A stretch of DNA of 62,073 nucleotides from assembly GCF_010093185.1 (NCBI RefSeq), contig NZ_PDWL01000024.1:1-62073 (forward strand). The letters run 5' to 3'. The notes beneath the pieces are model-generated. The model saw only the letters and a list, made by a program, of their open reading frames with translations. It searched no databases and was not told the origin of the DNA. This document shows positions 41,871 to 51,389 of the stretch, one piece after another; the first letter of the stretch is position 1, and each line of letters begins with the position of its first letter. Source of the stretch: Pseudoxanthomonas jiangsuensis. GTDB taxonomy: Bacteria; Pseudomonadota; Gammaproteobacteria; Xanthomonadales; Xanthomonadaceae. The position numbers and the translations under genes were made by a program.

Positions 41871-42367
41871 ACGCCCCGGTCCACGCCTGCATAGGCCTGG
41901 GCGCCAACCTGGGGCATCCGCAGGCGACCCTGCACGCGGCTGCCCAGGCCCTGGCCGCGCTGCCCGACACCCGCCTGCTGGCCGTGTCGCGCTGCTACCG
42001 CACCGTCGCCTGGGGCCGCACCGACCAGCCGGACTTCGTCAACGCCGCGGCCCTGCTGCAGACCCGGCTGGCGCCGCAGACCCTGCTGGCGGCGCTGCTG
42101 GAGATCGAGCGCCGGGCCGGGCGCGAGCGCGGCCCGGATTCGCGCTGGGGCCCGCGGCTGCTGGACCTGGACCTGCTGCTGTACGGCGGCCGGATGATCG
42201 ACGAGCCCGGCCTCCGGGTCCCGCACCCGCACCTGCACGAACGCGCCTTCGCCCTGGTGCCGCTGGCTGAGATCGCCGCGGCCGAGCCGTTCCCGGGCCA
42301 CGGCAGCGTCGGCGAAGCCCTGCGCGCGATCGATCCGGCCGGGGTGGAACTGCTGGATGGCGCCTGA
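41867..42367 (+). CDS. folK: 2-amino-4-hydroxy-6-hydroxymethyldihydropteridine pyrophosphokinase
   Basis: FolK transfers pyrophosphate from ATP to 6-hydroxymethyl-7,8-dihydropterin in folate synthesis. The 166-residue protein has the N-terminal CIGLGANLGHPQATLHAA, the pterin-site YRTVAWGRTDQPDFVNAA, and the ATP/Mg motif RWGPRLLDLDLLLYG followed by VPHPHLHERAFALVPL. It starts at ATG 41867, overlapping the pcnB stop by four bases, the common pcnB-folK pairing. panB follows after a 96-base gap. Confidence 0.96.
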   Translation: MNAPVHACIGLGANLGHPQATLHAAAQALAALPDTRLLAVSRCYRTVAWGRTDQPDFVNAAALLQTRLAPQTLLAALLEIERRAGRERGPDSRWGPRLLDLDLLLYGGRMIDEPGLRVPHPHLHERAFALVPLAEIAAAEPFPGHGSVGEALRAIDPAGVELLDGA

Positions 42368-42463
42368 GGGTGGGCGGCCGGGCCGGAGTGTTCCGGCCGC
42401 CGCCGCGGACCTGCCGGCGTTCTGGGCGATAATGCCGCGCTTTACCACGCGGAACTCCTCCCG

Positions 42464-43279
42464 ATGAGCGTACATGCCGGGCAGAAGCCCTGGACCGTCC
42501 CGGCCCTGGCCGAGGCCAAGCGGGAGGGCCGCCGGCTGGCGATGCTGACCGCCTACGACGCCGGCTTCGCCCGGATCATGGACCAGGCCGGGATCGACCT
42601 GGTCCTGATCGGCGACTCGCTGGGCATGGTTGTCCAGGGCCACGACTCGACCCTGCCGGTGACCGTGGCCGACATGGCCTACCACACCGCCGCGGTGGCC
42701 CGGGTGCTGCAGCGGGCGCTGCTGGTGGCCGACCTGCCGTTCCAGGCCGACGCGACCCCGGAGCGCGCTTTGGACGCCTCTGTGGCCCTGCTCCAGGCCG
42801 GAGCGCAGATGGTCAAGATCGAGGGCGCCGGGCACAAGCTCGAAGTGGTGCGCTTCCTGGTCGAGCGCGAGATCCCGGTCTGCACCCATCTGGGCCTGAC
42901 CCCGCAGTCGGTGCTGCGGCTGGGCGGCTTCAAGCTGCAGGGCCGCGACGAGCAGGCCGCCGCGCGGCTGCTGGCCGACGCCCGCGCCGCGGTCGAGGCC
43001 GGCGCCTCCCTGCTGGTGCTCGAATGCGTGCCGACCCCGCTGGCGCAGAAGATCACCGCCGCGGTGGAGGTGCCCACCATCGGCATTGGCGCCGGCCCGC
43101 ATTGCGACGGCCAGGTGCTGGTGCTGCACGACATGCTCGGCCTGGATAGCGGCCACCGCCGGCCGCGCTTCGTCAAGGACTTCCTGGCCCAGGGCGGCTC
43201 GGTCGCTGGTGCGTTCGCGGCCTATGCCCAGGCGGTGCGCGACGGCAGCTTCCCCGACGCCGAACACGCCTACGCCTGA
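42464..43279 (+). CDS. panB: 3-methyl-2-oxobutanoate hydroxymethyltransferase
   Basis: PanB makes ketopantoate from alpha-ketoisovalerate and methylene-tetrahydrofolate, the first step to pantothenate and CoA. The 271-residue product shows [20 protein letters not shown], the Mg-binding [40 protein letters not shown] and the catalytic Glu in LLVLECVP, all typical. A GATAAT (42428-42433) upstream resembles a -10 element, but no -35 matches. It heads a panB-panC-panD-pgi run. Confidence 0.97.
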   Translation: MSVHAGQKPWTVPALAEAKREGRRLAMLTAYDAGFARIMDQAGIDLVLIGDSLGMVVQGHDSTLPVTVADMAYHTAAVARVLQRALLVADLPFQADATPERALDASVALLQAGAQMVKIEGAGHKLEVVRFLVEREIPVCTHLGLTPQSVLRLGGFKLQGRDEQAAARLLADARAAVEAGASLLVLECVPTPLAQKITAAVEVPTIGIGAGPHCDGQVLVLHDMLGLDSGHRRPRFVKDFLAQGGSVAGAFAAYAQAVRDGSFPDAEHAYA

Positions 43280-43326
43280 CCACGCCGCGCCCGCCAGCCG
43301 TACCCGCACGCCGAGACCGGAACCCC

Positions 43327-44169
43327 ATGATCGAGACCATCACCGAACTGGACGCCCTGCGCGAGCGCGTGCGCGGCTGGAGGCGGCAGGGCCTGCGGGT
43401 GGGCTTCGTGCCGACCATGGGCAACCTGCACGCCGGCCACTACTCGCTGGTGATGCTGGCCCGCCAGTACGCCGACCGGGTCGTCTCCAGCGTGTTCGTC
43501 AACCCGACCCAGTTCGGGCCGAACGAAGACTTCACCCGCTACCCGCGCACCCCCGACGCCGACACCGCCGGGCTGGAAGGCGCCGGCTGCGACGTGCTGT
43601 GGCTGCCCACGGTCGAATCGATGTACCCGTTCGGGGTCGAGCTGGCCTCGAAGGTGCACGTGCCCGGCGTCAGCGCCGTGCTGGAGGGCGAGTGCCGTCC
43701 CGGCCATTTCGACGGCGTGTGCACGGTGGTCAGCCGCCTGTTCCACCAGGTGCTGCCGGACGTGGCCGCGTTCGGCAAGAAGGACTACCAGCAGCTGGCG
43801 GTGATCCGTCAGCTGGTGGCCGACCTGCAGTTCCCGATCGAGATCCTCGGCGGCGGCATCGTCCGCGAGGCCGACGGCCTGGCGATGAGTTCGCGCAACC
43901 AGTATCTGGGCGCGGCCGAGCGCCCGCGCGCGGCGGCGATCCACCGGGTCCTGCGGCAGATGCGCGATGCCTGCCTGGCCGGCACGCCGCGCACGACGCT
44001 GGAGGCGCAGGCCACCGCCCAGTTGCAGGCCGAGGGCTTCGCGGTCGACTACACCGCGCTGCGTCGTCCGGACCTGTCCGAACCGGTCGACGGCGAGGCC
44101 GGGCCCAGGGTCGCGCTGGTCGCCGCGCGCCTGGGCGCGACCCGGCTGATCGACAACCTCGAGTTCTGA
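43327..44169 (+). CDS. panC: Pantothenate synthetase
   Basis: PanC joins pantoate and beta-alanine using ATP. The 280-residue product has the nucleotidyltransferase HIGH-type motif [35 protein letters not shown], the pantoate-binding [32 protein letters not shown] and the KMSKS-like [11 protein letters not shown] 43327 is 47 bases after the panB stop. The neighbours panB and panD supply both of its substrates. Confidence 0.97.
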   Translation: MIETITELDALRERVRGWRRQGLRVGFVPTMGNLHAGHYSLVMLARQYADRVVSSVFVNPTQFGPNEDFTRYPRTPDADTAGLEGAGCDVLWLPTVESMYPFGVELASKVHVPGVSAVLEGECRPGHFDGVCTVVSRLFHQVLPDVAAFGKKDYQQLAVIRQLVADLQFPIEILGGGIVREADGLAMSSRNQYLGAAERPRAAAIHRVLRQMRDACLAGTPRTTLEAQATAQLQAEGFAVDYTALRRPDLSEPVDGEAGPRVALVAARLGATRLIDNLEF

Positions 44170-44225
44170 AGTCCCAGCGACGCCGCGCGCGTTGCTACCA
44201 TCCACGTCGAAGAGTTGAACGCCCG

Positions 44226-44606
44226 ATGCTCCTGTCCCTGCTGAAAGCCAAGATCCACCGCGCCACCGTCACCCACTCCGAGCTCAACTACGAAGGCTCG
44301 GTGGCGATCGACGGCCTGCTGCTCGATGCCACCGGCATCCGCGAGTTCGAGCAGGTGCACGTGTGGGACGTCACCAACGGCAGCCGCTTCACCACCTACG
44401 CCATCCGCGCCGACGAGGGCAGCGGGATCGTCTCGCTCAACGGCGGCGCCGCGCGCCACGTGCAGGTGGGCGACCTGGTGATCATCGCCGCGTTCGCCTC
44501 GATGGACGCCGCGCAGGCCGACGCGTTCCAGCCCAACCTGGTCTACGTCGACGCGGCCAACCGCATCACCCACACCAACCACACCATCCCCAAGCAGGCC
44601 GCCTGA
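44226..44606 (+). CDS. panD: Aspartate 1-decarboxylase proenzyme
   Basis: PanD makes beta-alanine from aspartate using a pyruvoyl group formed by self-cleavage between Gly24 and Ser25, seen in [11 protein letters not shown]. Tyr58 and Arg54 are in [10 protein letters not shown], and the 126-residue length is normal. The ATG at 44226 is used; the long open frame upstream is a shadow of panC. The pgi start overlaps its stop (TGATG). Confidence 0.97.
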   Translation: MLLSLLKAKIHRATVTHSELNYEGSVAIDGLLLDATGIREFEQVHVWDVTNGSRFTTYAIRADEGSGIVSLNGGAARHVQVGDLVIIAAFASMDAAQADAFQPNLVYVDAANRITHTNHTIPKQAA

Positions 44607-46120
44607 TGACCGCATCCGTCCCCGGTACCGAATCCCTCCAGTCCCACGCCGCGCGCCTGTCCGGCGCCAGCATCGCCGGGCTGCTGAAAGACGAACCGGG
44701 ACGGGTGGCCGCGCAGGCCTTGCAGGTCGGTCCGCTGTACGCCAGCTTCGCCCGCCAGCGCTATGACGCCACCGCCTGGGACGCCTTGCTGGCGCTGGGG
44801 CGCGGGCACGACCTGGCCGGCGCGTTCCGGCGCATGTTCGACGGCGAGAAGATCAACGTCACCGAGGGACGGGCCGTGCTGCACACCGCCCTGCGCGGCG
44901 ACCTGTCGCCGGCGCCGGCGGCGCATGCGGCCTACGAGACCGCCGCGGCGGTGCGTGTGCGCATGCGCGGGCTGATCGAGTCGCTGGAGGCCAGCGATGT
45001 CACCGACATCGTCAGCGTCGGCATCGGCGGCTCGGACCTGGGGCCGCGGCTGGTGGCCGATGCCCTGCGCGGGCCGGTGCCGGGACGCTTCCGGGTGCAT
45101 TTCATCTCCAACGTCGACGGCGCCGCGGCCCAGCGCGTGCTGGCGCCGCTGGACCCGAAGCGTACCGCGGCGATCCTCATCTCCAAGACCTTCGGCACCC
45201 AGGAGACCCTGCTCAACGGCGCCATCGTCCGCGACTGGCTCGGCGGCAGCGAGCGCATCTACGCGGTCAGCGCAAATCCCGAACGCGCCGCGGCGGCGTT
45301 CGAGATCGCCGCCGAACGCGTCCTGCCGATGTGGGACTGGGTCGGCGGCCGCTATTCGCTGTGGTCGGCGGTGGGCTTCCCGATCGCGCTGGCGATCGGC
45401 TTCGAGCGCTTCGAGCAGCTGCTGGAAGGCGCGGCGCTGATGGATGCGCACGTGCTGGAGGCGCCGCTGGAATCCAACCTGGCGGTGCGCCACGGCCTGA
45501 CCGCGGTCTGGAACCGCAATGCCCTGGGCCTGGCCTCGCACGCGGTGATGACCTACGACCAGCGCCTGGCGCTGCTGCCGGCCTACCTGCAGCAGCTGGT
45601 GATGGAGTCGCTGGGCAAGCGGGTGAAGCTGGACGGCAGCCCGGTCGCCGCCGACACCGTGCCGGTGTGGTGGGGCGGAGCGGGCACCGACGTGCAGCAC
45701 AGCTTCTTCCAGGCTTTGCACCAGGGCACCGGGATCGTACCGGCCGACTTCATCGGCACCGTGCACAACGACGATCCCTACGCCGAAAACCACGATGCCC
45801 TGCTGTCCAACCTGCTGGCGCAGACCGAGGCGCTGGCCAACGGCCAGTCCAGCGAGGATCCGCACAAGGTCTACCCGGGCAACCGGCCGAGCACCACGAT
45901 CCTGCTCGACGCGCTGACCCCGCAGTCGCTGGGCGCTCTGCTGGCGATGTACGAGCACAGCGTCTACGTGCAGTCGGTGGTGTGGGGCATCAACGCCTTC
46001 GACCAGTTCGGGGTGGAGCTGGGCAAGCAGGTTGCCAGCACCCTGCTGCCGGCCCTGCGCGGGGAGACGAAGGCGGCCGATCCGGTCACGGCGGAGCTGA
46101 TCGCGCGGCTGGGGCGCTGA
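44606..46120 (+). CDS. pgi: Glucose-6-phosphate isomerase
   Basis: Pgi interconverts glucose-6-phosphate and fructose-6-phosphate. The 504-residue protein has [16 protein letters not shown], the sugar-phosphate binding [40 protein letters not shown] with the catalytic base region, and the C-terminal [19 protein letters not shown]. It starts at ATG 44606, sharing one base with the panD stop, so expression is coupled to pantothenate synthesis. It is the last gene of this plus-strand block. Confidence 0.97.
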   Translation: MTASVPGTESLQSHAARLSGASIAGLLKDEPGRVAAQALQVGPLYASFARQRYDATAWDALLALGRGHDLAGAFRRMFDGEKINVTEGRAVLHTALRGDLSPAPAAHAAYETAAAVRVRMRGLIESLEASDVTDIVSVGIGGSDLGPRLVADALRGPVPGRFRVHFISNVDGAAAQRVLAPLDPKRTAAILISKTFGTQETLLNGAIVRDWLGGSERIYAVSANPERAAAAFEIAAERVLPMWDWVGGRYSLWSAVGFPIALAIGFERFEQLLEGAALMDAHVLEAPLESNLAVRHGLTAVWNRNALGLASHAVMTYDQRLALLPAYLQQLVMESLGKRVKLDGSPVAADTVPVWWGGAGTDVQHSFFQALHQGTGIVPADFIGTVHNDDPYAENHDALLSNLLAQTEALANGQSSEDPHKVYPGNRPSTTILLDALTPQSLGALLAMYEHSVYVQSVVWGINAFDQFGVELGKQVASTLLPALRGETKAADPVTAELIARLGR

Positions 46121-46131
46121 GGGCGTCCCGG

Positions 46132-46410
46132 TCAGCCTTCCGATCCTCGCTGCCGCAGGTATTCCTCCACCAGCGCCAGCTGCTCCAGCGCTTCCGGGTG
46201 CCCGGCCGCGGCGGCGGCGCGGACCTGCGCGATGTCCGGATGCCGGACCACCAGCAGGATGTCCTCGCACTGCGGGCACAGGTATTCGCTCAGGTCCTCG
46301 TGCGGCTGCAGGCTCATGCCGCGGCTGTCGCCGCGCCATTCGCAGGCGGCGCACTCGATCCGGCGGCTGCGCCAGCCGGGCTGGAAATACTCGTCGACCA
46401 GTTCGGCCAT
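46132..46410 (-). CDS. Small CxxC zinc-ribbon-like protein
   Basis: A 92-residue protein of unknown function. Two CxxC pairs (Cys20/Cys23 in IECAACEWRG and Cys45/Cys48 in LCPQCED) are spaced 25 apart, as in a zinc ribbon or rubredoxin-like knuckle. A helical C-terminus (VRAAAAAGHPEALEQLALVE) follows. It is 13 bases downstream of the lipoprotein hydrolase gene on the same strand and convergent with pgi. No enzymatic motif is visible. The start at 46410 is the only good ATG. Confidence 0.75.
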   Translation of the reverse strand: MAELVDEYFQPGWRSRRIECAACEWRGDSRGMSLQPHEDLSEYLCPQCEDILLVVRHPDIAQVRAAAAAGHPEALEQLALVEEYLRQRGSEG

Positions 46411-46423
46411 CGTCTTCGGGTCC

Positions 46424-47224
46424 TCAGGGCAGGCGCTGGGCGAACAGCCAGTCCCACATCGCCGGGTCGGCGTAGGTGGCGTCCCAGGCGTTGTGGTTGC
46501 CGTCCGGGTATTCGGTGTAGCGGAAGTCGGCGCCGACCACGGCGGCGGCCCGGTGCAGGCGGCGGTCGTCGTCCGGAAGCACCAGGTCGTCGAGGGCGCC
46601 ATGGAACATCCAGACCGGCACGTGCTTCAGGCGGGTGGCCAGCGCGGTATAGGGATCGGCCTCGCCGGCCACGGCGGTGACGAACAGGGTGGGGCGCACT
46701 GCACGCGGCGCGCGCACGCCGCCGCACACCGGCACCAGCGCGGCGAAGCGCCGCGGCGCCAGCAGCGCCGCTTCCCAGGTGCCGTAGCCGCCCATCGACA
46801 TGCCGGTAGCGTAGGTGCGCGCCGGGTCGCCGCCGAACTCGGCGCTTGCCGCGTCCAGGGCGGCCAGCGCCATGCGCGCGTTGAAGCCCATCCACTCCTC
46901 GTTCTCCGGCACCTGCGGCATCACCACCAGCGCCGGGAAGCTGTCAGTGTTGCGGCGCAGCCAGGGCCCGAGGCCGGCGGTGGTCTGGGCATGGCCGTCG
47001 CGGCCGCGCTCGCCGGAGCCGTGCAGGAACAGCACCACCGGCAAAGGCCTGGCCGCCGCGGTCGCCGGCACGAACACCGCGTAGCGGAAGGACCGGCCTT
47101 CGAATTCGAGCGTGCGCTCGAGGAAATGGCCGCCGGCGGGGCGGTCCGGGCGGGACTGGCAGGCGCCCATCAGGATCGACAGCGACAGCAGGGCGGCAAG
47201 GAACAGGCAGGATCGCAGGCGCAT
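46424..47224 (-). CDS. Lipoprotein alpha/beta-hydrolase (esterase/peptidase-like)
   Basis: A 266-residue lipoprotein hydrolase. The signal peptide ends in the lipobox ILMGAC. The mature part has LPVVLFLHGSGERGRDG (oxyanion hole), the nucleophile elbow GMSMGGYGTW, a possible Asp in HGALDDLVLP and a late His in YPDGNHNAWDATY. This matches the predicted peptidase/PHB-depolymerase-like group near dienelactone hydrolases; the substrate is unknown. ATG at 47224 is preceded by a strong GGAGGAG on the minus strand. A zinc-ribbon gene follows 13 bases downstream. Confidence 0.85.
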   Translation of the reverse strand: MRLRSCLFLAALLSLSILMGACQSRPDRPAGGHFLERTLEFEGRSFRYAVFVPATAAARPLPVVLFLHGSGERGRDGHAQTTAGLGPWLRRNTDSFPALVVMPQVPENEEWMGFNARMALAALDAASAEFGGDPARTYATGMSMGGYGTWEAALLAPRRFAALVPVCGGVRAPRAVRPTLFVTAVAGEADPYTALATRLKHVPVWMFHGALDDLVLPDDDRRLHRAAAVVGADFRYTEYPDGNHNAWDATYADPAMWDWLFAQRLP

Positions 47225-47327
47225 CGCATTACACTCCTCCGCGGCGGGATGCCCAGCATAGGCCGGTGGGGCGAAGACGGCAGCATGGGCCGTGCCCGTG
47301 GAGGCGCCGGCATCCGGCGGACCGCGC

Positions 47328-48689
47328 TCAATGCAGCAGGATCAGGGTCGCCAGGCCGAGGAAGCAGAAGAAGCCCATCACGTCGGTGACCGCGGTGACC
47401 CCCACCGTGCCGGCCACCGCCGGGTCGATGTTCAGGCGCCTGAGCAGCAACGGCAGCAGCACCCCGGCGCTGGCGGCGGCGCAGAAGTTCAGCATCAGCG
47501 CCAGCGCGATCACCAGCGACAGCAGGAGGCTGTGGAACCAGAGGAAGGCGATCACGCCGACGATGCCGCCGATCAGCAGGCCGTTGATCAGCGCCACCCG
47601 GATCTCCTTCCACAACAGGATCCCGGCGTTGCTGGAACCGACCTGGCCCAGGGCCAGGCCGCGGACCATCAGGGTCAGCACCTGGACCGCGGCGTTGCCG
47701 CCGATGCCGGCCACGATCGGCATCAGCACCGCCAGGGCCACGATCTTCTGCAGGGTCACGTCGAACTGGTTGATCACCGTGGCCGCCAGGAAGGCCGTGA
47801 ACAGGTTGATCCCCAGCCAGACCACGCGGCCGCGCACGGCGCGCCGGACCGGCGAGAACAGGTCCTCGTCCTCGTCCAGGCCGGCCGCGCCCATGGCCTG
47901 GTGCTCGGCCTGCTCGCGGATGATGTCGACCACGTCGTCGATGGTGATCCGGCCGAGCAGGATGTTGTTGTCGTCCACCACCGGTGCGGAGACCCAGTCG
48001 TGGTCGGAGAACTGGCGCGCCACTTCCTGGGCGCCTTCGCCCACGTCGATCGCCGGCTGCTCGTCGTCGATCAGGCGGTTGATCGGGGTGGAGTCCTCGT
48101 GGGTGACCAGGGCGGCCAGCGGCACCCGGCCCAGGTACTGGTGGCGGCGGCTGACCACGTACAGATGGTCGGTGTGGTCGGGCAGTTCGCCGCGCAGGCG
48201 CAGGTAGCGCAGGACCACGTCGACGTTGACGTCGGCGCGCACGGTGACCACGTCCGGGTTCATCAGGCGGCCGGCGCTGTCCTCGGGATAGGACAGGACC
48301 TGCTCCAGGCGCTCGCGGTTCTCGCGGTCCATCGACTTGAGGACTTCGTCGATGACCGTGTCCGGCAGGTCCTCGACCAGGTCGGCCAGGTCGTCGATGT
48401 CCAGGTCCTCGACCGCGGCGACCAGTTCGTCCGGGTCCATGTCGGCGATCAGGCTCTCGCGGACCTCCTCGCCGACGTGGACCAGCACTTCGCCGTCGTC
48501 CTCGGGATCGACCAGGCCCCAGACCACTTCGCGCTTGCCGGGCGGCAGCGATTCGAGCAGGTTGCCGATCTCGGCCGGGGACAGGGTGTTGACCAGCCGC
48601 CGCACCGGGCCGAGCCGGCCGCTGTCCAGGGCGTCGGACAGCATGCGCAGCTGGCGCGCGGTCTTGTCGTGGCGGACGGCTTCGGCCAT
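47328..48689 (-). CDS. mgtE: Magnesium transporter MgtE
   Basis: MgtE is a Mg2+-gated magnesium channel of the inner membrane. The 453-residue protein has the cytoplasmic N-domain of superhelical repeats (LSPAEIGNLLESLPPGKRE, AAVEDLDIDDLADLVEDLP), two CBS domains (SYPEDSAGRLMNPDVVTV and APVVDDNNILLGRITIDDVV), the plug helix and five C-terminal membrane segments with IVAGIGGNAAVQVLTLMVRG and the pore-lining sequence near VAGTVGVTAVTDVMGF. It lies downstream of ptsI on the same strand, as in xanthomonads, but a 126-base gap with a GATAAT suggests its own promoter. Confidence 0.96.
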   Translation of the reverse strand: MAEAVRHDKTARQLRMLSDALDSGRLGPVRRLVNTLSPAEIGNLLESLPPGKREVVWGLVDPEDDGEVLVHVGEEVRESLIADMDPDELVAAVEDLDIDDLADLVEDLPDTVIDEVLKSMDRENRERLEQVLSYPEDSAGRLMNPDVVTVRADVNVDVVLRYLRLRGELPDHTDHLYVVSRRHQYLGRVPLAALVTHEDSTPINRLIDDEQPAIDVGEGAQEVARQFSDHDWVSAPVVDDNNILLGRITIDDVVDIIREQAEHQAMGAAGLDEDEDLFSPVRRAVRGRVVWLGINLFTAFLAATVINQFDVTLQKIVALAVLMPIVAGIGGNAAVQVLTLMVRGLALGQVGSSNAGILLWKEIRVALINGLLIGGIVGVIAFLWFHSLLLSLVIALALMLNFCAAASAGVLLPLLLRRLNIDPAVAGTVGVTAVTDVMGFFCFLGLATLILLH

Positions 48690-48755
48690 GCGCGTCTCCG
48701 GTGGTTGGGGCCGCGAACCCGGAGGACGCGCGGCAGGTCAGGTGTCCATGCCGCG

Positions 48756-48784
48756 ATTATCGCCCGCGCGTGTTGCATTGGTAT
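48756..48784 (-). promoter_or_regulatory. Possible mgtE promoter
   Basis: On the minus strand GATAAT (+ strand 48756-48761; 5/6) with a weak -35 ATACCA 17 bases away, in the gap between ptsI and mgtE. I see no M-box-like magnesium riboswitch in the remaining leader of about 60 bases. Confidence 0.3.
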
Positions 48785-48815
48785 AGAGCGCGCGGCTGCC
48801 CATGCGCGCGACGAC

Positions 48816-50534
48816 CTACGTCTGCGTGGCCGCAGCCAGCCAGCGTTCGATCGCCCTGCGGTCGCGCGCCTGCAGCAGCTTCGGCGCGCCGGCCTGCAAC
48901 GCGGCCAGGTCGCAGTCGCGGATGGCGCGGCGCAGCTCCAGCAGGTTGGCCGGGTGCAGGCTGAACTCGCGCAGGCCCAGGGCCAGCAGCAGCGGCGCCA
49001 GGCGCACGTCGCCGGCCATCTCGCCGCACACCGCCACCGGCACGCCGTGCTGGACGCCGGCGCCGATCACGTGCGCCAGCAGCCGCAAAACGCCCGGATG
49101 CAGTGGCGAGTAGAGGTCGCCGAGGGCGTCGTTGTTGCGGTCCACCGCCAGCAGGTACTGGACCAGGTCGTTGGTGCCGACCGAGAGGAAGTCCACGGCG
49201 TCGGCCAGGCCGTGCACGCCGATGGCCGCGGCCGGCACTTCGATCATCGCGCCCAGCGGCGGCGGCTCCACCGCGACGCCGTGCCGACGCACGCTCGCCA
49301 CTGCGCGGGCCAGGCGCCGGCGTACGATCACCAGTTCCTCGCGGCAGGCGACCATCGGCACCAGCACCCGCACCGGGCCGTAGGCCGAGGCGCGAACGAT
49401 CGCGCGCAGCTGGGTGTCGAACACGCGGTCGTACAGCAGGGACAGGCGCACGCCGCGCACGCCCAGCGCGGGGTTGTCCTCGTTGGCCAGGGCCAGGCCG
49501 GCGCGGTCGGCCTTGTCCGCGCCCAGGTCCAGGGTGCGGAAGGTGACCGGGCGGCCAGGCATGGCCAGGACCGCGTCGCGGTAGGCGAGGAACTGCTCCT
49601 CCTCGTCCGGCAGCTGCTCGCTCTGCAGGAACAGGAACTCGGTCCGGTACAGGCCCACGCCGGCCGCGCCCAGGGCGTGGGCGCGGGCCACGTCCTCGCG
49701 CGACTCGGCGTTGGCGTACACGGCGATGTCGATCCCGTCGCGGGTGCGGGTGGGCTTGCTGCGCAGGCGCTCCAGGTCGCGGCGCTCGCGTGCCTCCTGC
49801 TGCTCGCGGGCGCGGTAGTCGTGCAGTTCGGCGGCGTCGGGGTCGACCACCACCCGGCCGCTGTCGCCGTCGACCATGACCACGTCGCCGTCGTTGATCC
49901 GGGCCAGCGCCTCGGCCGCGCCCACCACCAGCGGCAGGTGCAGGCTGCGGGCCAGGATCGCGCTGTGCGAGAGCGGGCTGCCGGCGGCCGAGACGATCGC
50001 CACCACGCCCTGCGCCTGCAGCTGGGCGATCTCGGACGGGGCGACGTTTTCGCAGACCAGGATCTCGCCGGCGGTGCCGCGCGGCAGCGGTTCGCGCCGG
50101 TGCAGGTGGGCGTTGACCCGGCCGATGATATGGTCGAGGTCGTCCAGCCGCGCCTTCAGGTACGGGTCGTCCATCGACTCGAACACCGCCGCCAGGCGAT
50201 CGCGCTGCACCCGCAGGGCGTAGCCGGCCGAATAGCGTTCCTGACGGATCAGCCCGTCCAGGGCCTGGACCAGCTCGGGGTCGTCCAGCAAAAGGGCGTG
50301 CAGGTCGATGAACTCGATCGCGTCCCGGGACAGGGCGCCCTGCAGCTTCTCGCGCAGGGTGCGCATCTCGGCGCGGGCGGCCTCCAGCGCGGCCTGCAGG
50401 CGCGCGGCCTCGGCCTCGACCTGGGCCGCGGGCACGTGCTGCTCGCCGATCTCCAGCGCATGCGGCAGGCGCACGCGCGCACGTCCCAGCGCCAGCCCGC
50501 GCGACGCGCCATGGCCGGCGAAGGACTGGGTCAC
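48816..50534 (-). CDS. ptsI: PTS enzyme I
   Basis: Enzyme I takes phosphate from PEP and passes it to HPr. The 572-residue protein has a normal EI layout: an N-terminal HPr-binding/phospho-His domain with the active His190 in SPLSHSAILARS, and a C-terminal PEP-binding barrel with VGLYRTEFLF, VTFRTLDLGADK, NPALGVRGVRLSL, GAMIEVPAAA, FLSVGTNDLVQYLLAVDRNN and the catalytic Cys in VAVCGEMAGD. No GAF domain is fused, so it is PtsI rather than PtsP. It is 49 bases downstream of ptsH. With only a lone EIIA nearby it probably works in regulation, not sugar uptake. Confidence 0.95.
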   Translation of the reverse strand: MTQSFAGHGASRGLALGRARVRLPHALEIGEQHVPAAQVEAEAARLQAALEAARAEMRTLREKLQGALSRDAIEFIDLHALLLDDPELVQALDGLIRQERYSAGYALRVQRDRLAAVFESMDDPYLKARLDDLDHIIGRVNAHLHRREPLPRGTAGEILVCENVAPSEIAQLQAQGVVAIVSAAGSPLSHSAILARSLHLPLVVGAAEALARINDGDVVMVDGDSGRVVVDPDAAELHDYRAREQQEARERRDLERLRSKPTRTRDGIDIAVYANAESREDVARAHALGAAGVGLYRTEFLFLQSEQLPDEEEQFLAYRDAVLAMPGRPVTFRTLDLGADKADRAGLALANEDNPALGVRGVRLSLLYDRVFDTQLRAIVRASAYGPVRVLVPMVACREELVIVRRRLARAVASVRRHGVAVEPPPLGAMIEVPAAAIGVHGLADAVDFLSVGTNDLVQYLLAVDRNNDALGDLYSPLHPGVLRLLAHVIGAGVQHGVPVAVCGEMAGDVRLAPLLLALGLREFSLHPANLLELRRAIRDCDLAALQAGAPKLLQARDRRAIERWLAAATQT

Positions 50535-50583
50535 CCCCGGGGTTCCCGGCGGGGTGCGGGCGTGACGCGGGCCGGGCCGCGGC

Positions 50584-50853
50584 TCATGCGTCCTCGTCGA
50601 AGCGGCGCTCGAACAGGGCCGCCAGCGCGTCCATGGCCGCGGCCTCGTCCTCGCCGTCGGTGCGGACGGTGATCGGGGTGCCCTGGCCGGCCGCCAGCAG
50701 CATCACCCCCATGATGCTCTTGGCGTTGACCTCGCGTCCCTTCGCCTGCAGGGTGACCGTGCAGCGGAACGGCGCCAGCACCTGCACCAGCTTGGCGGTG
50801 GCCCGAGCATGCAGGCCCAGGCGGTTGGAGACGGTGAGTTCACGTTCAAGCAT
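50584..50853 (-). CDS. ptsH: PTS phosphocarrier HPr
   Basis: An 89-residue HPr. His15 in NRLGLHARATAKL accepts phosphate from enzyme I, and Ser46 in VNAKSIMGVMLL is the site used by HPr kinase, whose gene is two genes upstream. Keeping both sites implies a bifunctional regulatory switch. The start MLERELTVSN at 50853 overlaps the EIIA stop by eight bases; a start six codons earlier is possible but not typical. Confidence 0.95.
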   Translation of the reverse strand: MLERELTVSNRLGLHARATAKLVQVLAPFRCTVTLQAKGREVNAKSIMGVMLLAAGQGTPITVRTDGEDEAAAMDALAALFERRFDEDA

Positions 50854-51238
50854 CGTCGATGATCGCTCCATTGCGCGAGCCCGCCGCGGCGGTGGCGGGC
50901 AGTTGGTCCAGTCCCTGTTCCGGGTAGTTCATCACCCGCAGCAGCATCGGCAGGCTCAGCGCCGCCACCCGCCGGACGGGGGTGCCGAGCCGGGCGACCT
51001 TGACGGCCAGGTTGCTGGGGCTGGCGCCGTACAGGTCGGTCAGGACCAGCACGCCGTCGCCGCCGTCGACCCGGCGCAGGGCGGCCGAGGCCGCCGGCAG
51101 CAGCTGTTCGAGGTCGGCGTCGAACGGCACTTCGAAGGCTTCCGCCCGCAGCGGCAGGTTGCGCAGCAGGGCGGTCGCCACCGCAAGCAGTGCGGAGCCG
51201 ACGCCGGGGTGGGTGATCAGGAGGATGCCACAGGCCAT
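50846..51238 (-). CDS. PTS EIIA component, mannose family
   Basis: A 130-residue stand-alone EIIA of the mannose (ManX/DhaM-like) type, with the phosphorylatable His10 in GILLITHPGVGSAL and the DLYGASPSNLA loop. No EIIB, EIIC or EIID gene is near, so it is expected to be a regulatory end point of the PTS chain. It precedes ptsH with overlap and follows rapZ after a 151-base gap that includes a CCGGC-TTTTTT-GCCGG palindrome at 51284-51299. Confidence 0.9.
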   Translation of the reverse strand: MACGILLITHPGVGSALLAVATALLRNLPLRAEAFEVPFDADLEQLLPAASAALRRVDGGDGVLVLTDLYGASPSNLAVKVARLGTPVRRVAALSLPMLLRVMNYPEQGLDQLPATAAAGSRNGAIIDDA

Positions 51239-51389
51239 GGCGGAAAGTTAACAGAGCGCTATGACCGCCGTCAGTGGGTCGCGCCGGCTTTTTTGCCGGA
51301 AATCGCCGATGTCCCGGGTTGTCCTGCGTTGTCCCCGGGACGGGGCGGGAGATGCGGTCGGTTGCCGTGGGCCGGGTGCGTGGGAGCGG

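Noticed and set aside
51284..51299. CCGGC-TTTTTT-GCCGG as terminator of the EIIA or rapZ transcript
   Set aside because: The T-run is in the loop rather than after the stem, so it is not a usual intrinsic terminator.
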